Part shown: positions 44,275-53,887 of the stretch, piece by piece
How the letters are laid out: the number at the start of each line of letters is the position of its first letter
How positions within the stretch are numbered: position 1 is the stretch's first letter
Assembly (NCBI RefSeq): GCF_003004785.1
Contig: NZ_PVZS01000002.1
Location: 238,234-302,233, forward strand
DNA length: 64,000 bases
Direction of reading: 5' to 3'
Origin: Alsobacter soli
GTDB lineage: Bacteria > Pseudomonadota > Alphaproteobacteria > Rhizobiales > Beijerinckiaceae
Program-made: the position numbers and the translations under genes
The notes under the pieces: model-generated
Told to the model about the DNA's origin: nothing
The model's input: the letters and a program-made list of their open reading frames with translations, nothing else
Databases searched by the model: none

Positions 44275-44445
44275 GTGTCCGGAACACGGTCCAGCGACGC
44301 CGATCTTCGCAAGCAACGCCTCGCCGCGGCCCTGCGCGATAACCTCAAGCGCCGCAAGGCCCAGGCCCGCGCCCGGCAGGACGAGCCAGCGTCGAAGGCC
44401 GCGCCCGCCAAGGAGACCCCACAGGGCGATCCCGAGAAGGCGTGA
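44275..44445 (+). CDS. Small conserved basic protein upstream of murA
   Basis: The 56-residue protein starts at GTG with an excellent Shine-Dalgarno (AAGGAGG at 44259-44265). It is a charged helical peptide ([24 protein letters not shown]) with an Ala/Pro/Glu tail. Short basic proteins of this kind occur in front of murA in several Rhizobiales; the role is unknown. It is separated from murA by 141 bp. Confidence 0.65.
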   Translation: MSGTRSSDADLRKQRLAAALRDNLKRRKAQARARQDEPASKAAPAKETPQGDPEKA

Positions 44446-44586
44446 CCTTTCTGCGACGTTCCGGCTTTTTGGCTCGCGCGGCGCGGCGTGGCCCTTTATA
44501 GGCCGCATTTGGCCGCGCACGTGGCAGCAAGTTTTCGCGGCAGGACACGGGGCTCAACCCCGCCGCCGCCCAACCTATGGTGATAG

Positions 44587-45879
44587 ATGGATCGCATCCG
44601 CATCGTGGGCGGCGCCCCGCTCAACGGCTCCATTCCGATCTCCGGGGCGAAGAACGCAGCCCTGCCGCTCATGATCGCGAGCCTCCTCACGCCCCAGACG
44701 GTGGTGCTGGAGAACGTGCCGCGCCTGTCCGACGTGCGTCTGCTCATGCGCATCCTGGGCAATCACGGCGTGGACGCGTCCATTGACGGCAAGCGCGCCG
44801 GCCAGGCCGAGGACCACGGCGAGACGATCCGCTTCACCGCGCGCGAGATCGTGGACACGACAGCGCCCTACGAGCTCGTCTCGCGCATGCGCGCGAGCTT
44901 CTGGGTGATCGCGCCCCTGCTCGCCCGCATGGGCGAGGCGCGAGTGTCCCTTCCGGGCGGCTGCGCCATCGGCACGCGCCCGGTCGACCTCCTCCTGATG
45001 GCGCTGGAGGCGCTCGGCGCGCAGGTGGACATCGACGCCGGCTACGCCGTCGTGCGCGCCCCCACTGGTGGCCTGCGCGGCGGAGAGATCGTCTTCCCCA
45101 AGGTCACGGTGGGCGGCACTCACACGGCCCTGATGGCCGCTGTGCTGGCGAACGGGACCACGGTGATCGACAACGCCGCCCGCGAGCCGGAGGTGACGGA
45201 CCTCGCCAATTGCCTGATCGCCATGGGGGCGAAGATCGAGGGCGCCGGCACGTCGCGCATCGTCGTGCAGGGCGTGACGTCGCTGGACGGCTGCCGCCAC
45301 CCGGTCCTGCCGGATCGCATCGAGACCGGCACCTACGCCATGGCGGTCGCCATGACGGGCGGCGACGTCACCCTGGAGAACACCCGTCCCGACCTGCTCC
45401 AGTCGGCTCTTGACGTGCTGATGCGCACTGGGGCCGAGATCTCGTCGGCCCCCAACGGCATCCGCATTCGTCGTAGCGGCGGGTCCATCGACCCGGTCGA
45501 CGTGACCACGGAGCCCTTCCCGGGCTTCCCGACTGACCTGCAGGCCCAGTTCATGGCCCTGATGACGCGCGCCAGGGGCGTCTCGCACATCCGCGAGACG
45601 ATCTTCGAGAACCGCTTCATGCATGTGCAGGAGCTGGCGCGCCTGGGCGCCCACATCCGCCTCGACGGCGACCTCGCCATCGTGGAGGGCGTCCCGGTGC
45701 TCAAGGGCGCGCCCGTGATGGCGACGGACCTGCGCGCATCCGTGTCGCTCGTCATCGCGGCCTTGGCGGCGGAAGGGGAGACCATGGTGCACCGCGTGTA
45801 CCACCTGGACCGCGGCTTCGAGGCCCTGGAAAAGAAGCTCGGGCGTTGCGGCGCCCAAGTCGAACGTATCAGCGGCTGA
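44587..45879 (+). CDS. murA: UDP-N-acetylglucosamine 1-carboxyvinyltransferase
   Basis: The 430-residue enzyme transfers enolpyruvate from PEP to UDP-GlcNAc, the first committed step of peptidoglycan synthesis, in the cytosol. It has the family start [24 protein letters not shown], the mobile loop [14 protein letters not shown] with the catalytic Cys126 (the fosfomycin target), and [12 protein letters not shown]. Length is normal. A perfect 11-bp hairpin follows at 45886-45913. In Rhizobiales it is typically followed by DUF2948-hisD, as here, though two exported-protein genes intervene on the minus strand. Confidence 0.95.
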   Translation: MDRIRIVGGAPLNGSIPISGAKNAALPLMIASLLTPQTVVLENVPRLSDVRLLMRILGNHGVDASIDGKRAGQAEDHGETIRFTAREIVDTTAPYELVSRMRASFWVIAPLLARMGEARVSLPGGCAIGTRPVDLLLMALEALGAQVDIDAGYAVVRAPTGGLRGGEIVFPKVTVGGTHTALMAAVLANGTTVIDNAAREPEVTDLANCLIAMGAKIEGAGTSRIVVQGVTSLDGCRHPVLPDRIETGTYAMAVAMTGGDVTLENTRPDLLQSALDVLMRTGAEISSAPNGIRIRRSGGSIDPVDVTTEPFPGFPTDLQAQFMALMTRARGVSHIRETIFENRFMHVQELARLGAHIRLDGDLAIVEGVPVLKGAPVMATDLRASVSLVIAALAAEGETMVHRVYHLDRGFEALEKKLGRCGAQVERISG

Positions 45880-45885
45880 GCCGCT

Positions 45886-45913
45886 GCGGCCCGCCCCGGG
45901 CAGGGCGGGCCGC
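45886..45913. terminator. Strong hairpin between convergent genes
   Basis: GCGGCCCGCCC (45886-45896) and GGGCGGGCCGC (45903-45913) make a perfect 11-bp stem with a six-base loop. It lies 6 bp after the murA stop and 10 bp before the convergent stop at 45924. There is no T-run, so it is a likely bidirectional structural terminator rather than a canonical one. Confidence 0.65.
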
Positions 45914-45923
45914 GTTCAGGCGA

Positions 45924-46265
45924 TCAATAGCCCGTGGCGCCGCGCTTGAAGCCGAAGCCGGGGATCCGGCATCCGCACGGACGGCCGTAGGGCTGAGGCG
46001 GCACGGGGCACGACCCGCGGGACGTGATGCACATGTCCGTCATGCGGACGCGAGGCCGCGGGCGATGATACGGGTCCTCGTAGCCGTAGCGCGGCCGCGG
46101 GCGGTAATAGCCGGGCGGCGGAGGCGGCGGGGGATAGTAGTACTGCGCGAGCTGGATACGCCCCGCGTCGGCCGGGGCGTCGGCGGCGAGGGGATCCCCA
46201 GCCCACGCCGTGGCGCAAAGTCCCAAAAGAATCCCGGCGGTCGCCGGGGCCAGGTATTTCAGCAT
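45924..46265 (-). CDS. Exported Cys-containing protein, paralogue 1
   Basis: The 113-residue protein has a signal peptide (MLKYLAPATAGILLGLCATAWA) and a Tyr/Pro/Arg-rich middle with seven consecutive prolines. Its C-terminal domain, MCITSRGSCPVPPQPYGRPCGCRIPGFGFKRG, contains four Cys. It is paralogous to the next gene at 46380-46745. ATG 46265 is preferred because GGAGATGGAC lies just upstream; two earlier in-frame ATGs exist. Periplasmic or surface location is likely; function is unknown. Confidence 0.72.
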   Translation of the reverse strand: MLKYLAPATAGILLGLCATAWAGDPLAADAPADAGRIQLAQYYYPPPPPPPGYYRPRPRYGYEDPYHRPRPRVRMTDMCITSRGSCPVPPQPYGRPCGCRIPGFGFKRGATGY

Positions 46266-46379
46266 GTCCATCTCCATCTCGCCCCGCGTATTAGAAGCGC
46301 GGTGGCGCCGAATGCGGCCTTGCGGCCGCGCGCATATCACGCGGGAATCCGGACCGGAGCAAGACCGTCAAGCTTACGC

Positions 46380-46745
46380 TCAGTTCCCCACTGCTCCCCG
46401 CTTCCAGCCGAAGCCCGGGATGTTGCAACCGCACGGCGAGCCGTAGGGAGCAGGCGTCGTGGGGCACAATCCGCGTGAGGTGATGCAGGTGTCGGAGTAG
46501 CGAGCCGGCGCCCTCCACCGGGGATGCCCGTAGCCGTAGGGCGCAGGAGCGTAGCGCGGGCCGCCGTAATAGTCGTGCCGGCGCCATTCGCCGCGCCCAT
46601 AAGGCTGGCGTCCATAGGGCTGTTGCTGTGAGCCCCAGACGTCGTTGTCCGTGCGAAAATCGTTCGCCGCCGCCCAGGCGGTCGACGCTCCAGCGCTGGC
46701 GAGCACGAGACCAGTCGCGGCGAATAAGGTGGCGAGCTTCATCAT
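46380..46745 (-). CDS. Exported Cys-containing protein, paralogue 2
   Basis: This 121-residue protein shares with paralogue 1 the C-terminal pattern CITSRG-CP-P-PYG-PCGC-IPGFG-KRGA-G. It has its own signal peptide (MKLATLFAATGLVLASAGASTAWA) and a Tyr/Arg/Gly-rich middle. The four conserved Cys may form two disulfides. The two genes are tandem on the minus strand, 115 bp apart, and probably arose by local duplication. Confidence 0.72.
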   Translation of the reverse strand: MMKLATLFAATGLVLASAGASTAWAAANDFRTDNDVWGSQQQPYGRQPYGRGEWRRHDYYGGPRYAPAPYGYGHPRWRAPARYSDTCITSRGLCPTTPAPYGSPCGCNIPGFGWKRGAVGN

Positions 46746-47114
46746 GGGCTCCTTGCGCGCCTTTGATGCCTGGCGTCGGCCAAGTCATGGAGGCGGGGTC
46801 TTTGGAACCTTCAACGGCGAAGCTTGCGCATTGGTTGCCCCGGGCCCCCCTGGAGGCCTTCATGGGGGCGAGGACGCGCGCATCGACAGGCTGACGCGCC
46901 ACTTCGGATGGCGGTTTCCCCTTGGGCCGGGGCCGCGAACAGAAGCATGCGTTCCACGCAGCATGCCTCCACTTGCGCCGAGGGAGCCGCGCAACGATCT
47001 GAGACACGGCAGGAACTCCGTCGCGTCCCGGCGATTGGGGTTGCCACTCCGGCTCCGCCTCAGTTGCGCCAAGGCGGAGGCCCGGCTACAGGGTCTGGCG
47101 GCGAGGGGATGTGA
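46746..47114. other. Intergenic region, no gene seen
   Basis: This is 369 bp between the exported-protein gene (minus) and the DUF2948 gene (plus). Frames on both strands are short or have implausible composition. It should carry the promoters of both units; no repeat of the dispersed families is seen here. Confidence 0.5.
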
Positions 47115-47555
47115 ATGACAGGCGTGAACGCCCTCAAACTGGTCGCGCTCGACGACGAGGACCTGGCGGTCGTCTCCGCCCACCTTCAGGACGCCGTCCT
47201 CAAGGTGGCGGACATCACGTGGCTGCCACGCGAGAAGCGCTTCGCCTTCGTGGCCAACCGTTTCGCCTGGGAGGCGCAGCGCACGGACAGCGGCGAACGC
47301 CGTCGCACCGGGGTCTGCTTCACGCGCGTGCTCAAGGTCCAGCACAGCCGGATCCGGTGTGACGAGCCGGAGGCGGTGCTGAACCTGCTGGCGGTCACGT
47401 TCACCGCCGGCGAGTCGCCTTCCGGGGTCGTCACCCTGGTGTTCTCGGGCGGCGGCGCCATCCGGCTGGAGGTCGAGTGCCTCGAGGCCGAGATGCGCGA
47501 CCTGGGGCCGGCCTGGGAAACCCCCAACCGTCCCGTCCACCAGCTTCAGGACTGA
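47115..47555 (+). CDS. DUF2948 family protein
   Basis: The 146-residue cytosolic protein of unknown function is conserved in Alphaproteobacteria immediately upstream of hisD. It has LKLVALDDEDLAVVSAHLQDAVLKVADITWLPREKRFAFVANRF and a beta-rich C-terminal half ending ALVFSGGGAIRLEVECLEAEMRDLG-like. It overlaps no neighbour, and hisD begins 12 bp after its stop, implying co-transcription. Confidence 0.85.
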   Translation: MTGVNALKLVALDDEDLAVVSAHLQDAVLKVADITWLPREKRFAFVANRFAWEAQRTDSGERRRTGVCFTRVLKVQHSRIRCDEPEAVLNLLAVTFTAGESPSGVVTLVFSGGGAIRLEVECLEAEMRDLGPAWETPNRPVHQLQD

Positions 47556-47566
47556 GAGGAATTCCG

Positions 47567-48862
47567 ATGCCGCTTCGGCTCGACGCCGGCTCGCCCACCT
47601 TCGAGCGCGACTTCGCCGGCCTGCTCGCGATGAAGCGGGAAGTCTCCGAGGACGTCGACAACGCCGTGAAGGCGATCATCGAGGACGTGGTCGCCCGGGG
47701 CGACGCGGCCCTGATCGACTATACGCGCCGCTTCGATCGGCTTGAGCTGGACGCCGCCAGGCTGCGGGTCACCGAGGCGGAGGTGGACCGGGCCGGGGCC
47801 GCCTGCTCCGCCGAGACCCTTTCCGCGCTGCGGGTCGCCCGCGCCCGCATCGAGGCCTACCACGCGCGCCAGAAGCCGTCCGACGACCGCTACGTCGACG
47901 CGCTGGGCGTGGAGCTGGGTCACCGTTGGACCGCCGTGGAGGCGGCAGGCCTCTACGTGCCCGGCGGGACGGCGAGTTATCCGTCATCCGTGCTGATGAA
48001 CGCCGTGCCGGCCCAGGTGGCCGGCGTGCCGCGGATCGTCATGGTGGTGCCGTCCCCCGACGGCGCCCTCAACCCGCTCGTGCTCGCCGCCGCCAAGATC
48101 GCCGGCGTCACCGAGATCTACCGCGTGGGCGGCGCCCAGGCCGTCGCGGCGCTGGCCTACGGCACGGCCACCATCGCTCCGGTGGCCAAGATCGTCGGAC
48201 CTGGCAATGCCTATGTGGCGGCCGCCAAGCGCCGCGTCTTCGGCCAGGTCGGCATCGACATGATCGCCGGCCCCTCCGAGGTGGTGGTCGTGGCCGATCG
48301 CCACGCCAACCCCGACTGGATCGCGGCCGACCTGCTGGCCCAGGCCGAGCACGACGCAGCCGCCCAGTCCATCCTGATCACCGACAGCCCGGAACTGGCC
48401 GACGCCGTGGCGGAAGCGGTCGAGCGCCGCCTGTCGACGTTGCCGCGCGCCGCCATCGCGGGCGCCAGCTGGCGCGACTACGGGGCCGTGATCCTGGCGA
48501 AGGACCTCCAGGCCGCCGTGCCCCTGGTGGACCGGCTGGCGCCGGAGCACCTGGAGATCGAGTGCGAGGACGCGGAAGGCCTCGCGGCCCGCATCCGCAA
48601 CGCCGGCGCCATCTTCCTCGGGAGCCACACGCCGGAAGCCATCGGGGACTATGTCGGCGGCCCCAACCACGTGCTGCCGACGGCGCGCTCGGCCCGCTTC
48701 TCGTCCGGCCTCGGCGTGCTCGACTTCATGAAGCGCACGTCCATCCTGAAATGCGCGCCCGAATCGCTGCGCGAGCTCGGCCCCTCGGCGATCGCCCTCG
48801 GTCGCGCAGAGGGGCTCGAGGCGCACGCGCGCTCGGTGGCGGTGCGGCTGAACCTGGGCTGA
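47567..48862 (+). CDS. hisD: Histidinol dehydrogenase
   Basis: The 431-residue zinc enzyme oxidises L-histidinol to L-histidine in two NAD-dependent steps, the end of histidine synthesis. It has [53 protein letters not shown] (Zn-binding His) and APEHLEIEC, then [12 protein letters not shown] 47567 is supported by GAGAGGA. It is the second gene of a tight operon running from 47115 to 49810. Confidence 0.95.
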   Translation: MPLRLDAGSPTFERDFAGLLAMKREVSEDVDNAVKAIIEDVVARGDAALIDYTRRFDRLELDAARLRVTEAEVDRAGAACSAETLSALRVARARIEAYHARQKPSDDRYVDALGVELGHRWTAVEAAGLYVPGGTASYPSSVLMNAVPAQVAGVPRIVMVVPSPDGALNPLVLAAAKIAGVTEIYRVGGAQAVAALAYGTATIAPVAKIVGPGNAYVAAAKRRVFGQVGIDMIAGPSEVVVVADRHANPDWIAADLLAQAEHDAAAQSILITDSPELADAVAEAVERRLSTLPRAAIAGASWRDYGAVILAKDLQAAVPLVDRLAPEHLEIECEDAEGLAARIRNAGAIFLGSHTPEAIGDYVGGPNHVLPTARSARFSSGLGVLDFMKRTSILKCAPESLRELGPSAIALGRAEGLEAHARSVAVRLNLG

Positions 48863-48872
48863 GGGGCTCTCG

Positions 48873-49358
48873 ATGGGGCAGGAGAAGGACGCGAAGAAGC
48901 GCCTCACGGCGGTGACGCTCGACGAGGTGTCGATCGGGCGCGCCGGCCCCGAGCAGGAGCACGAGCGCGCCGTCGCCATCTACGACCTGATCGAGGCCAA
49001 CTGCTTCGGCCTGCCGGGGCATGAGGGCGGCCCCTACACGCTCCACATCGGCCTGCACGACAACAAGCTCGCCCTCGATGTCCGGGACGCCGGCGGCGAC
49101 ACCGTCATCACCCACATCCTCTCGCTCGCGCCGTTCCGGCGCGTGGTGAAGGACTACTTCCTCGTGTGCGAGAGCTACTACGCCGCCATCCGCACGGCGA
49201 GCGCCACCCAAATCGAGGCCATCGACATGGGCCGGCGGGGACTTCACAACGAGGCGGCGGAGCTGCTGGTGCAGCGCCTCGACGGCAAGATCGAGGTGGA
49301 TTTCGACACAGCCCGGCGTCTGATCACGCTCATCATGGCCCTTCACTGGAAAGGCTGA
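48873..49358 (+). CDS. UPF0262 family protein
   Basis: The 161-residue protein has [29 protein letters not shown] and [19 protein letters not shown], the signatures of UPF0262, a family found between hisD and a low-Mr phosphatase gene in Rhizobiales. It is probably soluble. ATG lies 10 bp after the hisD stop and its own stop is 2 bp before the next GTG. Biochemical function is unknown. Confidence 0.85.
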   Translation: MGQEKDAKKRLTAVTLDEVSIGRAGPEQEHERAVAIYDLIEANCFGLPGHEGGPYTLHIGLHDNKLALDVRDAGGDTVITHILSLAPFRRVVKDYFLVCESYYAAIRTASATQIEAIDMGRRGLHNEAAELLVQRLDGKIEVDFDTARRLITLIMALHWKG

Positions 49359-49360
49359 GA

Positions 49361-49810
49361 GTGGCGGACGTCGCCCCTGGCCGGCGGGTCGGCGCAGTGC
49401 TCTTCGCCTGCGCCTGGAACGCCGTGCGCTCGCCCATGGCCGAGGCCGTGGCGCGCCATTACTTCGGCAAGTCCGTCTACGTGCAGTCCGCCGGCGCCCG
49501 CAAGGGCGAGGTTGACCCCTTCATGGTGGCCGCCCTGGACGAGATCGGCATCGACGCCAGCAAGCACCGTCCCCGCACCCTGGAGGAGTTGGAGGACTGG
49601 GAGGGGCTGAACTTCGACCTTATCGTCACCCTCAGCCCCGAGGCGCACCACAAGGCGCTCGACATGACCCGCACCCATGCGGTGGATGTGGAGTACTGGC
49701 CCACCCCGGACCCCACCCTGGTGCAGGGTTCACGCGAGCAGAAGCTCGACGCCTACCGCGATGTCCGCGACCTGCTGACGAAGCGCATCAAGGAGCGGCT
49801 GCGGGGCTAG
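49361..49810 (+). CDS. Low-molecular-weight protein-tyrosine phosphatase family protein
   Basis: The 149-residue protein has ACAWNAVRSPMAEA near the N-terminus, the C-x5-R-S loop of low-Mr phosphatases and arsenate reductases, and WPTPDPT carrying the general-acid Asp near the C-terminus. The GTG start at 49361 follows the UPF0262 stop by two bases. Whether the substrate is a phosphotyrosine protein or arsenate cannot be decided from sequence; a second active-site Cys typical of arsenate reductases is not seen. Confidence 0.82.
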   Translation: MADVAPGRRVGAVLFACAWNAVRSPMAEAVARHYFGKSVYVQSAGARKGEVDPFMVAALDEIGIDASKHRPRTLEELEDWEGLNFDLIVTLSPEAHHKALDMTRTHAVDVEYWPTPDPTLVQGSREQKLDAYRDVRDLLTKRIKERLRG

Positions 49811-49815
49811 GGCCC

Positions 49816-50139
49816 TCACACGCCCCACGCCCGCAACAGGCTCACCACGCTCAGGCCCACCGCCAGGGCCAGCAACTCGTTGCGCTTGATCAGCATGGAG
49901 ACGAGAGCCGCCGCCAGAGCGGCGAGGGCGGAGGGACCTCCGCGCATCACCAGTGGTGCGATGATGGCCACGATGATGGAGCCGGGCAGGGCGGCGAGGC
50001 CCCGCCGCACCGGTTGCGTCAGTGGAACATGCGCCATCAGCCAGACGCCGAGCACCCGGCACAGGTAGCTGGCGAGCGCCATCGCCACGATGGCAGCGAG
50101 CGAACCGGCCGTGAGCCCGAAAGGCGAGGGGTCAGGCAT
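49816..50139 (-). CDS. azlD: AzlD-family transport subunit
   Basis: The 107-residue inner-membrane protein has three hydrophobic helices (about 13-33, 43-63, 67-103) and is the small partner of AzlC in branched-chain amino-acid or related export. It overlaps the azlC stop by 8 bp, giving translational coupling. Its stop lies 6 bp from the convergent phosphatase gene. Confidence 0.85.
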   Translation of the reverse strand: MPDPSPFGLTAGSLAAIVAMALASYLCRVLGVWLMAHVPLTQPVRRGLAALPGSIIVAIIAPLVMRGGPSALAALAAALVSMLIKRNELLALAVGLSVVSLLRAWGV

Positions 50140-50875
50140 TGCCGCCGCCCCGCCTGCGATCCTCTAGCACGCCCAGCGCCGCGCCCGTGAGGGCGCCGGC
50201 GAGGCCGCCGGTCACCACGAAGGCGTAGCCCGGCCAGAGCCAGGCCGTCGCCAGCGCCACGAGGGCGGAGGCGGCCCAGCAGATCGTGTCCTGCCGGCCC
50301 TTCCACAGGGGCACCACCATGGCGGTGAACACGATCGGCATCACGAGGTCGATGCCGAACCGCTCCGGATGCTGGACCAGCCCGCCCGCGAGCCGGCCGG
50401 GCAGGGTGCCGCCCACCCAGACGATCCAAAGCATGATCCCGGCGCCGATCAGCACGCCCACATCCCGCCCGCCCCCGGCATGGTAGCGCGTGCCCACCAC
50501 CCAGTTCGCGTCCGTCAACAGGCCGAGGCTCGGCCACAGCACCGTGTTGGGCAGCGGATAGATCCACGGCTGCAGCGAGGCGCCCTGCAGGATCATGCGC
50601 GCGTTCACCGTGAACACCACGGCGCTGATCGCCAGGATCGCGGCCCCGGTCCACACGTCGGTCCGCCACAGCTCCAGCGCCACCAGCTGGGCCGAGCCCG
50701 CGTACATCAGGGCGCTCATCAGAACCGTTTCGAGGACGCTCAGACCCTTCTGCGCGGCCGTCGTGCCGAACGCCGCGGCAAACACGATGCTGCCCGGGAT
50801 GAAGGGAAACACGAGGCGCGCCCCGAGCAGCATGCCCTGAAGGGTTACGGGCGGCGGGGCGTCGACTGCCTTCAT
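50132..50875 (-). CDS. azlC: AzlC-family branched-chain amino-acid permease
   Basis: The 247-residue protein has about six to seven transmembrane segments, with FIPGSIVFAAAFGTTAAQKGLS and MYAGSAQLVALELW typical of AzlC/YgaZ. With AzlD it forms an exporter for valine or other branched-chain amino acids, possibly for other amines. ATG 50875 gives the family N-terminus; much longer upstream frames run antisense to other genes and are not real. Confidence 0.85.
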   Translation of the reverse strand: MKAVDAPPPVTLQGMLLGARLVFPFIPGSIVFAAAFGTTAAQKGLSVLETVLMSALMYAGSAQLVALELWRTDVWTGAAILAISAVVFTVNARMILQGASLQPWIYPLPNTVLWPSLGLLTDANWVVGTRYHAGGGRDVGVLIGAGIMLWIVWVGGTLPGRLAGGLVQHPERFGIDLVMPIVFTAMVVPLWKGRQDTICWAASALVALATAWLWPGYAFVVTGGLAGALTGAALGVLEDRRRGGGNA

Positions 50876-50880
50876 GGCGG

Positions 50881-51567
50881 TCAGGAATGCGCCGATGCGG
50901 CGCGCCGTTTCAGCGCGAACCCGACGGCGAGCACCAGCGCCGCGCCCGCAATCGCCAGGGGCAGCTCCAACTGATGGAGCTGCGCCTCCCCGAAGCGCTC
51001 CACCAGGTAGGGATCGGAGTCCATCATCTCCCCGGCCACCCAGCCGAGCAGGGCGGCGCCGGCCCAGACCAGGATGGGGAAGCGCGACAGCAGCGCCATG
51101 ATGAGCGTGGCGCCGGCCACGATGAGCGGGATGGAGATCAGCAGCCCCAGCGCCATCAGGGCCATGTTGTCCTTCGCCACGGCCGCGATGGCGAGCACGT
51201 TGTCGAGGCTCATCACCATGTCGGCGACCGCGATGGTCCAGATGGCCGAGAGCAGCCTCTCGCTGGCCTTCACGGCGTCCTCGTCCTCGTCCTCGCCTTC
51301 CGCGATGAGCTGGACGGCCACCCACAGCAGCAGCACGCCGCCCACGAGCCGCAGGAACGGCGTGGCCAGGAGCTTGGCCACGATCACCGTGAAGATGATG
51401 CGCAGCAGCACGGCGACGCCGGCGCCCAGCACCAGGCCGAGCCGGCGCTGGCGCACCGGCAGCCCGCGGCAGGCCAGCGCGATGACGACGGCGTTGTCGC
51501 CGGAAAGCAGGATGTTGACCCAGACGACCTCGAGGATCGCAAGCCCGGTCTGCAGCGTGAAGTCCAT
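50881..51567 (-). CDS. TerC/YjbE-family membrane transporter
   Basis: This 228-residue TerC-superfamily protein has about six transmembrane helices. The conserved acidic motifs are LLSGDNAVVIALA (helix 1) and MSLDNVLAIAA (helix 4), which line the presumed metal-ion path. A short acidic loop EGEDEDEDA lies between helices 3 and 4. It may export Mn2+ or another divalent cation. Its start is 36 bp after the stop of the paralogue at 51604-52284; azlC begins 5 bp after its stop. Confidence 0.87.
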   Translation of the reverse strand: MDFTLQTGLAILEVVWVNILLSGDNAVVIALACRGLPVRQRRLGLVLGAGVAVLLRIIFTVIVAKLLATPFLRLVGGVLLLWVAVQLIAEGEDEDEDAVKASERLLSAIWTIAVADMVMSLDNVLAIAAVAKDNMALMALGLLISIPLIVAGATLIMALLSRFPILVWAGAALLGWVAGEMMDSDPYLVERFGEAQLHQLELPLAIAGAALVLAVGFALKRRAASAHS

Positions 51568-51603
51568 GAGGCGCGATCGCTCGGGGGTGCGGTTGGGAAA
51601 AAG

Positions 51604-52284
51604 TCAGGAAGGGTGATGCACCGCCGACCGCCGTGAACGCAAGGCCCAAGCGGCCGCGATCACCAGGAGCGCGCCTGCAATCGCAGCAGGCATGCGCCAA
51701 TCGGGGGCGTTCGGGAGCCGGCCCGCGACCCAGGGGTCCGTCGCGATCATGGCGCCCCCGATCCAGCCCAGGAGCGCCGCGCCGCCCCAGACGAAGATCG
51801 GGAAACGCGCGATCAGCGCCATCAGCAGGGTCGACCCGACGACGATCAGCGGAATGGAGACCAGAAGGCCGAAGATGAACAGCGCGGCGTTCCCGTCCGA
51901 AGCCGCCGCGATCGCCACCACGTTGTCGAGGCTCATCACCGCGTCCGCGATCGCGATGGTGCGCACCGCGCCCCAGAGCGTCTCGCTCTCGCTCACCGCG
52001 TGCTCGCCCTCGTCGCCCAGGACCAGCTTCACGGCGATCCAGAACAGCAGCCCGCCGCCCACTGCCCCCAGCAGGGGGACGTCCAGCAACCAGCTGATCA
52101 CCAGCGCGAACACGATTCGCAGGCCGACGGCCGCCCCGGCCCCCAGCAGGACCCCGAGACGCCGCTTGCGCGGCGGCAGCGACCGGCAGGCCATCGCGAT
52201 CACGACGGCGTTGTCGCCGGAGAGCAGCAGGTCGATCCAGATGATCTGGAGGATGGAAAGGAGGGTCTGCGTCGAGAAGTCCAT
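51604..52284 (-). CDS. TerC/YjbE-family membrane transporter, paralogue
   Basis: This 226-residue protein shares the same motifs (LLSGDNAVVIAMA; MSLDNVVAIAAA) and helix layout with the downstream paralogue but diverges elsewhere. The two genes are a tandem duplication on the minus strand. No metal-sensing riboswitch of the yybP-ykoY type could be recognised upstream. The substrate is unassigned; a divalent metal is likely by family. Confidence 0.87.
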   Translation of the reverse strand: MDFSTQTLLSILQIIWIDLLLSGDNAVVIAMACRSLPPRKRRLGVLLGAGAAVGLRIVFALVISWLLDVPLLGAVGGGLLFWIAVKLVLGDEGEHAVSESETLWGAVRTIAIADAVMSLDNVVAIAAASDGNAALFIFGLLVSIPLIVVGSTLLMALIARFPIFVWGGAALLGWIGGAMIATDPWVAGRLPNAPDWRMPAAIAGALLVIAAAWALRSRRSAVHHPS

Positions 52285-52400
52285 GCGCGGCGCTCCGCCC
52301 AGGCCGGAGCAGCCTGCGCCGCGAACATTGGGATTTTGTAATGAAATGCAACCCCGCGCGGTGGAAGGACGCCCGGCCGAGGCCGGGCGTCACAGAGAAC

Positions 52401-53105
52401 TTATACGACCTTGAGCTTGATCTCGCCCAGGCCCTCGACCGAGCCGACCATGACGTCGCCGCGCTCCACCTTGCCGACGCCCTCGGGTGTGCCGGAGAAG
52501 ATCACGTCGCCGGCCTTGAGCTCATAGAAGCGCGACAGGATCGCAATCTGCTCGGCCACGGACCAGATCATGTCCGAGAGGTCGCCGTGCTGCTTGGGCT
52601 GTCCGTTGACGGTCACCCCGATCGCGCCCTTTGAGGGGTGCCCGACCTCCTCGACGCGGTGGATCGGCCCGCAGGGGCCGGACAGGTCCGAGCTCTTGCC
52701 GGACTCCCACGGGCGGCGCAGCTGCTTCGCCTCGTCCTGAAGGTCTCGGCGGGTCATGTCGAGGCCGACGGCGTAGCCGAACACGTGGTTCAGGGCCTCG
52801 CTCTCCGGGATGTCGCGCCCGCCGGACTTCAACGCCACCACCATCTCGATCTCGTGGTGGTAGTTGGACGACTGCGGCGGGTAGGGATGCTCCACGGTCT
52901 GGCCGGCCGGCACGGGCTGCAGCGTGTCCGCCGCCTTGGCGAAGAAGAACGGCGGCTCGCGGGTCGGGTCCCCGCCCATCTCGCGGGCATGGGCGGCGTA
53001 GTTGCGGCCGATGCAGTAGACCCGGCGCACCGGAAACAGCTTGTCGGAGCCGGCCACCGGCAGGGCGGGGCGGGGCTCGATGGCGATGGCGTAGGACTCG
53101 GACAT
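52401..53105 (-). CDS. Fumarylacetoacetate hydrolase-family protein
   Basis: The 234-residue metal-dependent hydrolase has VYCIGRNYAAHAREMG, the metal-binding HHEIEMVVAL and a C-terminal GDVIFSGTPEGVG. The size and motifs fit fumarylpyruvate hydrolase or an acylpyruvase rather than the longer FAH of tyrosine catabolism. ATG 53105 is chosen because MSESYAIAIEPRP opens the family domain; upstream codons to 53189 look unrelated. No pathway partner lies nearby. Confidence 0.87.
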   Translation of the reverse strand: MSESYAIAIEPRPALPVAGSDKLFPVRRVYCIGRNYAAHAREMGGDPTREPPFFFAKAADTLQPVPAGQTVEHPYPPQSSNYHHEIEMVVALKSGGRDIPESEALNHVFGYAVGLDMTRRDLQDEAKQLRRPWESGKSSDLSGPCGPIHRVEEVGHPSKGAIGVTVNGQPKQHGDLSDMIWSVAEQIAILSRFYELKAGDVIFSGTPEGVGKVERGDVMVGSVEGLGEIKLKVV

Positions 53106-53251
53106 GGGGGCCTCGAAACGCGCGCCGCCACGGCCGGGATGGCGCTGGCGGCAAGCTCTGATAGAAGTCGCAGCCACGTGATGCAACACGGCGCCTTGCT
53201 CCCGCCACGCCGATCGGCGATCCCGCCCCCGCCTGCCTGAAGAAGCGACCC

Positions 53252-53881
53252 ATGACCCAAGAGCCTCTCGCCGCGCCCGAGCCGAACGGAGACGCCGGCC
53301 TCCTCGAAGGCAAGCGCATGAAGGCGCTGAACCCCATCCTGAAGCTGGCGCTGGAGATGGGGCCCCTGGTGATCTTCTTCCTGGCCAACCAGCGCGCCGG
53401 CATCTTTGTGGCGACCGGCCTCTTCATGGCGGCGGTGCTGGCCTCGCTGGTCGTCTCCTATTCGCTGACGCGCCACCTTCCCATCATGCCGCTGGTCACG
53501 GCGGTGGTCGTGCTCGTCTTCGGCGGCCTGACGCTCTGGCTGCAGGATGATCACTTCATCAAGCTCAAGCCCACTATCGTGAACTCGCTGTTCGGCGCCG
53601 CTCTGCTGGGCGGCCTCGCCTTCGGTCGCCCGCTGCTGCCGGTGGTGCTCGATACTGTCTTCAACCTGGACGATGCAGGCTGGCGGAAGCTCACCTTCCG
53701 CTGGGGCGTGTTCTTCTTCGTGCTGGCCGCAATCAACGAGGTCGTCTGGCGCACCCAGACCACGGATTTCTGGGTCAATTTCAAGGTCTTCGGCATCATG
53801 CCTCTGACCCTGCTGTTCGCACTGTCGCAGACGCCCCTCATCCTCAAGCACGAGGTGAAGTCGGGCGAAGGCGCCGAATGA
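53252..53881 (+). CDS. yciB: Septation protein A (YciB/IspZ family)
   Basis: The 209-residue polytopic membrane protein has about five helices, starting [27 protein letters not shown]. It has [28 protein letters not shown], family motifs of YciB, which supports septum formation and envelope integrity. In related Rhizobiales it sits beside ftsY and the ccm genes; here it faces the ccm operon, and ftsY is missing between it and mtaB. Confidence 0.9.
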   Translation: MTQEPLAAPEPNGDAGLLEGKRMKALNPILKLALEMGPLVIFFLANQRAGIFVATGLFMAAVLASLVVSYSLTRHLPIMPLVTAVVVLVFGGLTLWLQDDHFIKLKPTIVNSLFGAALLGGLAFGRPLLPVVLDTVFNLDDAGWRKLTFRWGVFFFVLAAINEVVWRTQTTDFWVNFKVFGIMPLTLLFALSQTPLILKHEVKSGEGAE

Positions 53882-53887
53882 GGCGCG

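Noticed and set aside
46645..47118. Overlapping frames between the exported protein and DUF2948 genes
   Set aside because: Several mutually overlapping frames on both strands with no supporting start or motif indicate chance open frames in GC-rich DNA.
52285..52400. Mn-sensing yybP-ykoY riboswitch upstream of the TerC genes
   Set aside because: The conserved loop sequences of that class could not be found in the leader.
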